Assembly: GCA_917880885.1 (NCBI GenBank)
Contig: OU862908.1
Span: 49,869,819 to 49,933,818, forward strand
Source: Limnephilus marmoratus
Lineage: Eukaryota > Arthropoda > Insecta > Trichoptera > Limnephilidae
Direction of reading: 5' to 3'
DNA length: 64,000 nucleotides
In this document: positions 56,303 through 64,000 of the stretch, piece after piece
Numbering within the stretch: the stretch's first letter is position 1
Layout: every line of letters begins with the position of its first letter
Position numbers and translations under genes: made by a program
Notes under the pieces: model-generated
The model's database searches: none
What the model was told of the DNA's origin: nothing
What the model saw: only the letters and a program-made list of their open reading frames with translations

Positions 56303-57439
56303 GTAAGATATACAATATTTATTTCTTTAATGTTTTAGTTTTATCTTCACCTTTTTATTAGGTAGCTAAGAAATTAAAACCCACGACGCGACGTCTGGGT
56401 GGTAACTTAATTCATTTGTCAACTTTTCTTTTCTATCTGTCATAATTTTAATTGATATTTTATACGCACTGTGAAATAATACTTTATTACTACAATTTTA
56501 CCATCCATCAAGAGTAAAACACCCAGTCAGTAGATTTGAACTCTGTACAATGTTTTGCAAAAAATGTAATTTAATTGTAATTACTCTTCGAACAAATCCT
56601 GCCCAGCTGTCTGAAAAATTGTTGATGCCCTGAATAAGTTTTGTCAAATTTTGATTCTCATTTTAATTTTAAATTTTTACTAAGTTAGAAGTTTGTTAAT
56701 TTACTTATCTGCGACATTTTGTTAGTTTCGAAGATTATTATAGTTAGAATTTTCATTGCCTTTTCATTTTTCATATATATTCATGATTTTTATTATTGGA
56801 ATATTTGTGGTAATATTCAGTTCATATTAATTTGAAACTGATAAAATATTGAATTTTTTAGCGGAAAGTCATTTTGTCTTTACTTTACCTGAGAGTTGTT
56901 ACTATATATTGTAGTTTTTCCCGAAAAATATTTTTTCTTTGATTTGATGGCAGTTCGGTCAGCTGTTTTTATTTATTTGAATTTACTTTAAAATCGAATC
57001 CGTTATATGCGCAGATATCAAAAGTTAACGAAGAAATGATACACATGAGACGGTTGTAAGGTTACTACCTACCTATCATTTTACCTCTAAAACCATTTAA
57101 TTTGTGTTTATAATATAAATAAGAGTTTCTTGTTTCTTACACGTAAAGCTTTCATTACACGTCAAGTTTGCAGGTTATCAATTATATTATTTTATAACCG
57201 GTGCGACATCTGTAGGTGTCTGATGAAATTAACATAACATCCTTCCGATAACATTATTAGAAGCTAGTCATGCAAAATGCTTTCATTACATCAATACATT
57301 TAGGACTGGCTATCGATCACAATCATAGGGTCTCTGTTTTTTCTACTTTTAATTTGAGCCTCTAACAAATAGACAATAAACAATTGCCACATTGATTTCG
57401 AAATAATTGTAAAATAAAAACAGATAGTTTGTTTTTTAT
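56303..57439. other. First part of TkR intron 5
   Basis: AT-rich intron DNA with no recognised feature. Confidence 0.6.
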
Positions 57440-57697
57440 TACTTCGTAGTAAAGACGTTTCTATACCAAACAAAGCTTTCGTTCAGTGTTGCCAACTGAT
57501 TTTTAAAATAAAGTCAGAAAACACCCGAAAATGAGCTTAAAAAGAGCTAAAAAAGAGCTTAACTATTGTACTTCGTAGTAAAAACGTTTCTTTGCCAAAC
57601 AAAGCTCACGTGCAGTGTTGCCAACTGATTTTTAAAATAAAGTCAGACAACACCCGAAAATGAGCTTAAAAAGAGCTAAAAAAGAGCTTAACTCTTA
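57440..57697 (+). repeat. Two-copy tandem duplication, 129-bp unit
   Basis: TACTTCGTAGTAAA...CAGTGTTGCCAACTGATTTT...AAAGAGCTTAACT occurs twice head to tail (57440-57568 and 57569-57697) with only a few differences, so the duplication is young. Confidence 0.85.
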
Positions 57698-57743
57698 TGT
57701 TGAGACTAATTAAGACCAATTAATTAACCACATTCGTCATCCT

Positions 57744-57761
57744 GGGGGGGGGGGGGGGGGG
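57744..57761. repeat. Poly-G run (18 G) at LINE 5' junction
   Basis: Uninterrupted G run lying directly before the first base of jockey homology (GCGGATGACAG, about 57767). Confidence 0.9.
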
Positions 57762-57762
57762 A

Positions 57763-58555
57763 GGTAGCGGATGACAGTACAGTCCATGATAGCTTTTTGT
57801 TTGACAAGCCCCCGAAGGGCTCACAAATTTCAACGGCTCAGAGGGCTTTGAAACAAAGAATGGAAGGTTACTTCGAAAGTGTTTTCTCTTGCGGTAAAAA
57901 TAATCTCGTCGAATTTAAAGACCCAATCATGTCTGATTTCGTCTAAAAGGGATCGAAATGAAAATCTAGTCTCCTTTAATGGAAGCAATCTTCCGAACAG
58001 GCCCTCCATTGATATGCTTGGTGTAACTCTAACTGACCAGCTCAGATATGGGGGCTCCATCGAAGCCAGAGTTAACTTAGCCCCTCAAAATCTGGATGTA
58101 CTGGCCCGCAGGTACTTTAATAGTACAAAACTGCTAACTCTGTGCAAATCACAAGTGCGCCCCATGGTTGAATTTATCAGCCACCTCTGGTCTGGAGCCC
58201 CAAAATACATAAAAAAAACCTCGACTCTGTGCACAAACGGGCGGTCCGTCTGATAGATTCTCCTAATTTAACAGACGGATTGCAATCTTTGGAGCTCAGG
58301 CGTCGGGTGGGAATGCTGTCTTTGTTCTACCGGTATTGACATTGGTCACATGAGAACGGGTCGCTTCTTCGATTCGTTCTCGTATTTAACAGCTTGGCTG
58401 TGGGACGATTTGCCGGTCTTCGTGTTTCCTCCTTTCTACAACATGGGTCTCTTCAAGACCAATGTTCATTCCTTCCTCTCCTCAAAAAGACCCTCCACAC
58501 AGCATCTCAGATGACAAAGGTCCTGAGGGAAATTATTTTACTCAGATTATTTTTT
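57763..58555 (+). pseudogene. Second jockey LINE copy, 5'-truncated, decayed
   Basis: Close relative of 15588-16490. It begins inside the YADD block (GCGGATGACAGTACAGTCC) and keeps LVSFNGSNLPNRPSIDMLG and VEFISHLWSGAPKY, with frameshifts and small deletions; a larger gap removes the stretch after LFYRY. It ends with the CTCCACACAGCATC tail and a partial hairpin, then T-rich DNA. It lies in TkR intron 5. Confidence 0.9.
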
Positions 58556-58610
58556 TTTTCACCACAGCACAAATGTGGTATGTGACAGCAGAATGTGTAT
58601 AAACTGTATA

Positions 58611-58687
58611 GTGACAGCCTCCTTGGTCGAGGGATTAGACTCTAGAATGGAAGTCCCGAGGTCGCGGATTCAAATCTCGTGTCACCA
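58611..58687 (+). repeat. tRNA-like sequence (SINE head or tRNA pseudogene)
   Basis: 5' GTGACAG and 3' GTGTCAC can form six pairs of an acceptor-like stem. TTGGTCGAGGGATTAGA is A-box-like and GGATTCAAATC is B-box-like. Length 77. The anticodon and T arms pair poorly, and no second copy is seen, so I do not call a functional tRNA. Confidence 0.4.
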
Positions 58688-59032
58688 ATCTACTTGATTA
58701 TATTCGATTATTATGTGTTTTTTTTCACACAAAGATATTCAAAAGAAATATTATTTGCACCCAGTTGGGTGAATCTTAGTGAACAGACATTAATAACTAG
58801 ATACTTTCTAATCCGATTATTTTCCTTTCTTCTCTAAAATTTTGATTTCACCTAAAAAAATTAAACTCATCAGATCTCAAAAAAAAGTTATTTTGTGTAA
58901 TTGTCGAAGAGTTATTTAATATAATATAGAGGGCACTTAAAATATTTAAATGTGTATTGCTTTTTGTTAAGGGTGAAGTTGGTACTTTATTTTGTTTTAT
59001 GTGTAATAATTGACAAGCCCAGTATGTTTCAG
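58688..59032. other. End of TkR intron 5
   Basis: AT-rich, with acceptor TATGTTTCAG at its end. Nothing else seen. Confidence 0.6.
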
Positions 59033-59158
59033 TACCTGACCCCTCTGTGCGTGATAAGCTTCGTGTACGCGCGCATGTCTCTCCGGCTATGGGGTTCCAG
59101 GGCACCCGGTAATGCCCAGGACTCTAGGGACGCCAACCTGATGAAGAACAAGAAAAAG
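59033..59158 (+). CDS. TkR99D: TkR coding exon 6: TM5 and ICL3
   Basis: The acceptor TATGTTTCAG ends at 59032 and the donor AAG-GTAGGT is at 59159. The exon starts YLTPLCVISFVYARM (the TM5 Pro), then SLRLWGSRAPGNAQDS, and ends MKNKKK in phase 0. In the fly receptor the next residues are the start of TM6. I found no such exon between 59159 and 64000, so the gene continues past the window. Confidence 0.92.
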
Positions 59159-59289
59159 GTAGGTTTCATTTCTATTTCCCAATCACTCATCCATAACCAA
59201 GATACCGAAGGTTATGCGAGATTAACAAATACATGATTTATCGATTTCAAAGTGCGAATAATAAGTGTTTCTGATTCGGCTTTAATATA

Positions 59290-59727
59290 TTATTCAATAT
59301 TTATTATTATAAAAGAAAGTGTACGAAAGTCCCGGTACGATCAAGGGAGTTATACTCGTATGTTGTGGTAGCGCTCTATCCCCCATCCATGAAGAAGGTT
59401 CGCGTTTTTACCTGAAGGGCGTACTTTTGAAGATATAATAGCTGGAAGTTTTACTAGAAAATTGTAAAACATTTGAGAGTATTCGAGAGCATTTCACAAC
59501 ATTCCAGAACATCCCGGAACATTCGGGAATATCATTGGGGAACATTTCAGAATGTTGTGGAATATTCTGGAACATTGTAGACCATTCGTTTACTCTCAAA
59601 TTTCTATCAAATTTTGTATGGGGGGGGGGGGCTTTGGTAGGGGTATATAAAGCAAGATCCATCGTGGGTTCGATTGTAGTTCAATCTCATATCAACTCCC
59701 TGAGCGAAGCCGGGTACCCCAGCTAGT
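59290..59727 (+). mobile_element. Helitron-like 3' end (non-autonomous)
   Basis: The right edge reads GCGAAGCCGGGTACCCCAG then CTAG-T (59723-59727): a short GC hairpin (GGGTACCC) just before CTAG, as at Helitron 3' ends, which insert between A and T. The interior carries a run of GGAACATTC/GAATATTC-like units (59470-59580) and a G12 tract (59620). The 5' TC end is not fixed; 59290 is approximate. Confidence 0.45.
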
Positions 59728-60650
59728 ACGTAATAAAGGTACCACAAAAATTTCCAGAAAACAAAATTATTAGAAAACCGTTTATACATTATTTAAAGTT
59801 TTTTTAAGTTTCGTGTGTGTGAAAGCAAAGCTCTTGCAAATTATTATATATTTAATAGGTTGTGCTTTGGTATAATACGTTATTCCACGAAAACGAAATT
59901 TGATAGGGGATCTTATAAAAGCTTTTATTTCTCTTCTTGCGAAACACGTTTCGTATGTGCTCCAACGTTTGCGATCGATTGAGCATTAAGGGTTTCTTTG
60001 AGAAATCTAGAAGAATCTAGACCTGAGGATTATTCTAAATTACCAAACAGAAGGGCGCTCAGCTGAAAATTTTCTGAATAAAAACTGAAGAAAATAAAAA
60101 AGTTAAAATTTTGAAAATCGCACAAGTCTCACTAAATTGACAAAAAATTCATTTAAACTTCCTGGAGAGTTTACGTCGCAATTTGATAAGCGGGACATTC
60201 AAATAATCGTGGAAATTCAAAACAATTACCTAAATAAAACAGTTTATTGTGGAGAACTGGTGATATTTTTTAAGGACTGTGAGTGTTTGTATGCTTCAGC
60301 ATTATAATGTGCTTGGCGCAAATTTACTACGCTAAAAAATACCGCCTATAATCGTGATAAGTTGGAAGGTGTGATAATTACCGCCTTCGTAACACGGGTA
60401 AAGCCGAGTATGAAGCTTCCGACTTAACAGGATTATAATATTTTACCTAATCTATATGTATATCCTGGCGAACGACCAGCAAATTTGATGATTCCAAACT
60501 TGTTCCGCATTATACCTTTACTTTCACCCTTATTCATTGTCACAAAATTAAATGATTTCTCTTTGTGAGAGTTGTTAAGATTTGATTGTAATCTAACTGT
60601 CTAGTAGGGGTATCTACTGCAAGAGTAACGATGACTGTTTCGTCCTGCCC
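59728..60650. other. No feature recognised (downstream TkR intron)
   Basis: AT-rich DNA; no TM6/TM7-like coding sequence on the + strand. Confidence 0.5.
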
Positions 60651-60912
60651 CCTAGCATGGTTTATATCGATGAAAGATTGATAGGATAACTTTCGGTAAA
60701 TTCTCAACGTTCCCTAGCACGATTGCAGATCGCCAACGAATCAGTAACAGTTCATAATGACTAAGTGTTTTTAATATATTCGACGTCTACGTCAACGTCA
60801 GCTTCAACGTCAACGTCAACGTTTGTACGTTAGCCATTTGCAGTTGTCCTAGGGAACGATGAGAAGTTACCGAAAGATATCCTATCAATCCTTATCGATC
60901 GACCATGCTAGG
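60651..60912. repeat. Foldback MITE with CAACGT minisatellite in its loop
   Basis: Arms 60651-60733 and 60832-60912 are imperfect inverted copies: CCTAGCATGG at both edges, GATTGATAGGATA and CTTTCGGTAA inside. The ~98-bp loop holds repeats of ACGTCAACGTCA. Non-coding. Confidence 0.8.
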
Positions 60913-61144
60913 ACCCCTGGTGCAGGGTTTACGCCTATGATAACTGTAATATCTAAGTCTCTATACTTAATAACGATAAATAAAATAAATAAGAAGTACG
61001 ACTGAACGGCTTTTTTCATACTAAACTTACATTTTAATTTGAGGCCAAAACACGTGAAAAAAACTGAAAAATATATTTATTAAATGATTGTAGACAACAT
61101 TAGCGACTCTCAATCAAAAATTTGACAAAATAAAATCAGAAGAA

Positions 61145-61235
61145 GATATGGTCACATTTAGGAATCGGACCCAGGACCTTAGCATTGCTGGGGCGGTGTT
61201 CTACCACAGAACCATGAGGTTAAAGATATTTACCG
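61145..61235 (-). repeat. tRNA-derived SINE head or tRNA pseudogene
   Basis: Minus strand: TGGTTCTGTGGTAGAACACC is a good A box; GGTCCTGGGTCCGATTCC is a good B box at normal spacing. The flanks do not form an acceptor stem, and no A-rich tail is evident. Confidence 0.5.
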
Positions 61236-61336
61236 TCACGCACTTGTATTGCCATTTAAAATTGTTCCTAGCTTTGAGATAATAAACACCGTTTTAAATA
61301 TTATTCAGTTAACACCCAGACAAATATATAACTGAA

Positions 61337-61483
61337 CTATAACAACGACGTTCACCAATATAATACACGACAACACAACAAACTACATATATCAAAAATA
61401 GACTCAACAAAGTTCGGACTGAAATCATCAGAATACATTGCCTACACTAACTATAACAAATTGCCTGAAGAATTAAGACAGGT
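61337..61483 (+). pseudogene. Non-LTR retrotransposon C-terminal remnant
   Basis: An open stretch reads VHQYNTRQHNKLHISKIDST, KFGLKSSEYIAYTNYNKLPE and ELRQ. The 'YNTR...KL...YN-LP-ELR' pattern closes the ORF2 of jockey/CR1-type LINEs. It has no ATG of its own and is cut just downstream by stops. Confidence 0.6.
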
Positions 61484-61908
61484 ATGCCTCTAACAAATCT
61501 CGAAACGATATATTGAAATACAATTTTTTCAAATGTTATTTGGAAAACGAGTCATAAGTAGGTACAAACTCTATTCTGATATAGTCTGTCAAAATAGAGT
61601 AGAAAATATAAAAACTTGAACTACTAAATTTGTAGACTGGCAACACCAATTTAACTGTCAAATATTTTTTTGAAGTGCAATGACACTGAATGTGCAAAAC
61701 ACAGTAAACCACATTTTAAAAAACATTTTTCTTCATGACATAAAATTGATTAAAAGGTGATTTATAAAGCGATTTGCTTTAATTTAATTTAACATAAATT
61801 TGAATTTAACGATAGATAGAAAGGAAGAATCACTAATGGTGAGTTTAGTAACACTACTTTTAGATCTGAACTAACTAACTAACTAAAGTTTTTAAAGCAA
61901 CACACGAC

Positions 61909-62616
61909 ATGGCGCCGCCTTACCTGTCGGAACTGTGCATTCAAAACGATGTCAATACCAGACAAGCAACCCTTCGATCAGCATCTTCAACAGCCATAGG
62001 TAGACTCTCAGTACCTACGCGCAATCCCAACACCAATTTCGGAGACCGGGCTTTTGCAGTGGCAGGCCCAACAGCTTGGAACAAACTCCCTTCATATTTG
62101 CGAAATATCGACAGCATATCTGAGTTCAGAGCAAAGCTAAAAACTCATCTTTTCAAATTGTCGTATCCAGAAAAATAACTTCATTTCTTCAGTAGTTTGT
62201 CATTACACAGTCCATAATTTACTTAGATGGTTTTTAAATATTTTTCATAACTCACACTGACAGCACGGGCAGAAATCATAACAATATACGTTTGTTAATA
62301 TAAATATGTGTTCGTAAATGTAAATATGTATAATAGTCATAAATAATTTTTTTTAAGCCATATAATAATACGTAATTAATAATACGATTAGAGTAGTTTT
62401 GTACTCGATTATAAAAATAAGTATAGTTTTAAGTCACTAGTCATGTAGGTCTTAGTTGTAAGTCATTACATTAGTTACCAATCTTAGTAATAAGCCACCT
62501 GTAATATACATGTATAGATTAAATGTGTAAATGAATTGTAAAGCGCCCTTGAGGTGATTTTCTCACGAAAATGGCGCTATAGAAATCATCCAACAATTAT
62601 TATTATTATTATTATT
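61909..62616 (+). pseudogene. CR1/L2-type LINE: ORF2 C-terminus and 3' UTR with (ATT)n tail
   Basis: 89-codon frame: MAPPYLSELC, RSASSTAIGRLSVPTRN, FGDRAFAVAGPTAWNKLPSY, FRAKLKTHLFKL. The 'GDRAF-x-VAGP-x-WN-LP...F...LKT-LF' block is the classic end of L2/CR1 ORF2. The 3' UTR ends GGCGCTATAGAAATC and (ATT)n at 62595-62616, also typical. Strongly 5'-truncated; the ATG is not the real start. Confidence 0.75.
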
Positions 62617-62622
62617 AACTAA

Positions 62623-62800
62623 CCATCACGCCGTTTCCCCGCAGGGGTAGGCAGAGAGGACGGACCGCCAAACAACCCGGTCTTGGCACACATTCCTTGC
62701 CCCGTTTACATTCATACAATGTCTCATACATTCTCTTCTATGACATGGCCCGACTCAAGTATCTGATTCACTTGATCGTGCCATAGATCTGAATGAGTTA
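62623..62800 (+). repeat. Interspersed repeat, lepidopteran type
   Basis: CATCACGCCGTTTCCCCGCA then GGGGTAGGCAGAGAGG: wording I recall from abundant repeats in moth and butterfly genomes. The end (CACTTGATCGTGCC) is shared with the tandem repeat at 51340-51960. Confidence 0.55.
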
Positions 62801-63174
62801 ATATATTCAGATCTAAAATTAGAGACATGATCTAAAGCCCAGGCAACGCTAGGTACTTTATCTAGTATTAAATAAATGTGAGCAATTTCTAAACTGTGCT
62901 TTATATTTCATTACGTTATAGTTATTCTTCATTATATTAACACAAAATTGCAAAGGTATAATAATAATATACCTATACGCAATTCTAATTTTGAGATCGG
63001 CGGGTATCTATACTGCAATGAAAAAATATTTTTCCACTATTATGCCTTTTTAATTTTTTATAAAAATGTAGGTTACGCTGCTTTACTTTAACACCATGGG
63101 TTATGTGTTTAGTATTGCCATTTGATCAACAGTGGCGCCCTCATATATTTTCTACTCTTTTTTGACAGACTATA

Positions 63175-64000
63175 GTTGTCCTGATTATCTCCAAGTACCA
63201 AACTTTGTACATCCAGCTATGATAGGCACAGTTTATATCTTTTTTTAATCTTGTCATGTATTTTGTATGTAAACATCTTGTAATAGGTCTGTATATTTTT
63301 GAGCCCATACCTTTTATTGTATTTTCCTGATTTTGTTTTTTTTATGCATTTCTATAGTCCATCATGGAGGATACTTTAATTTAATGTTTTGACGCCAACA
63401 GTACATAATGGTTATAATAATTCATAAAATCTTATAAAACATGTTTCTGAGAAATATTTTTAAAGTGATTCTTCATATTATGTTGTATATGTGTGTTGCT
63501 TCCGTGAAATGTTTTGTAAATATTTTCTTCATATATTGTGTCTGCATATTGGGTTGGGTTGGGTTTAACTTTTCAAAAGCACCGATTGGCGATCACTTAA
63601 TGAGTTTTGATAACTCATGGGAGTGCAACTTCGTTGTATGTTTTATTTAATAAAAAAAAAATAAAAAAATCAAGAACTAAAGGGCCCCTATTCTTCGACT
63701 AAAAACTGCCAATATATTCTTAATTTTCTTAACGCATATTTTAATTACCTTGGCTTTATGTGGGATTGTAAGATTCATCTCTAACTAAATGCTATCAGAT
63801 TGTGTCATCGATAAATTTATCCTTTTTAATACAATATGCGACATCTACTGACTTATCTACAAGTCTATTGAGAGGCGCTAATAATAATTGTCTTCATTAA
63901 TTAAAAAAAAAAAATCAGTGTGAAGTTTTATTTAGGTATAAGTCAAAATAATATTTTTTTATCAAAAGGTTTAGCAAATAACTAGTCAACGAATACGTGC
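63175..64000. other. No feature recognised (downstream TkR intron)
   Basis: AT-rich to the end of the window; the frame 63441-63650 has no domain. The missing TkR exons (TM6 onward) are not here. Confidence 0.5.

Larger units (their letters stand above)
4208..59158 (+). other. TkR99D: Tachykinin receptor gene (TkR99D class), partial: six coding exons seen, 3' end beyond window
   Basis: Class A GPCR for tachykinin-related neuropeptides, acting in the plasma membrane. Six exons join in phase (introns of phase 1, 0, 2, 1, 0) to 282 codons. Seen in order: N-terminus with several N-x-S sequons; TM1 with GNSLV; TM2 with NLALAD; the ECL1 Trp (WNLP) and the TM3 Cys; DRH at the end of TM3; GGIW in TM4; a PFC cysteine in ECL2; TM5 with LTPLCVISFVY; and an ICL3 reading RAPGNAQDSRD then KNKKK. 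These match the Drosophila TkR99D class as I know it, not TkR86C. Introns are about 743, 8081, 42457, 94 and 2730 bp. TM6, TM7 and the tail are not found before base 64000. A residue of note is Ser where the fly receptor has Arg (NPLS-ARP versus NPLR-ARP). No stop or frameshift is seen in any exon. Confidence 0.9.
61580..63174. mobile_element. DNA element with 31-bp inverted ends, carrying LINE DNA
   Basis: The 31 bp at 61580-61610 (starting TATAGTCTGTCAAAA) recur inverted at 63144-63174 with one mismatch. Between them lies a CR1/L2-type LINE tail (61909-62616) and a lepidopteran-type repeat (62623-62800), so the element has grown by nested insertion. No transposase. TA outside or at the tips may be the target. 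Confidence 0.6.

Noticed and set aside
58611..58687. Functional tRNA gene
   Set aside because: Acceptor pairing is suggestive, but the anticodon and T arms pair poorly.
59159..64000. A further TkR exon (TM6, TM7, tail)
   Set aside because: I looked for a VIKML-like start after an acceptor on the + strand and found none; it is probably beyond the window.

Overview
The window is insect nuclear DNA: AT-rich, with spliced genes and no operons or bacterial signals. Several interspersed repeats are of kinds I recall as widespread in Lepidoptera: the repeat at 1347-1700, the GGGGTAGGCAGAG-type repeat near 62630, and frequent GTAGGTACCTAC-like words. I therefore favour a moth or butterfly. That is recall, not a search result.

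The only host gene I can build with confidence is a tachykinin-type neuropeptide GPCR (TkR99D class) on the + strand. Six coding exons are visible: 4208-4358, 5102-5304, 13386-13534, 55992-56113, 56208-56302 and 59033-59158. All junctions have GT/AG ends and matching phases. They give 282 codons, from an N-glycosylated extracellular N-terminus through TM5 and intracellular loop 3. TM6, TM7 and the tail must lie beyond base 64000. Exon 1 begins at a splice acceptor, so a 5' untranslated exon lies upstream.

The third intron is about 42.5 kb (13535-55991) and is mostly a graveyard of transposable elements. Retroelements include a jockey-type LINE with an intact 842-aa ORF (13931-16533), four further copies of its 3' end, degenerate RT genes (16565-17560, 27375-28281, 47914-49270, 49611-50541, 52138-54620), RT tails (3437, 34140, 61337, 61909) and tRNA-derived SINE-like pieces. 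DNA elements include several TTAA-flanked families, an internally deleted mariner (36000-36853), a ZBED-like hAT derivative with an 8-bp target duplication (22914-23859), foldback/MITE palindromes, and a Helitron-like 3' end near 59727.

The most unusual items are: (1) a TTAA-flanked transposon at 19668-21439 with roughly 140-bp inverted repeats, carrying broken pieces of an orphan multi-copy animal protein family; (2) a five-layer nest at 26318-29135, in which two different TTAA elements sharing one TTAA sit in the inverted repeat of a third element and one of them hosts a LINE; (3) a 6.3-kb, purine-rich, apparently non-coding insertion (41100-47423), starting TG and ending CA, that splits a copy of a jockey-derived element and leaves a short target duplication; (4) a two-level stem-loop at the jockey 3' end, its inner hairpin recognisable in four of the five copies; (5) a 205-bp TTAA element inside an RT gene whose removal restores the reading frame.
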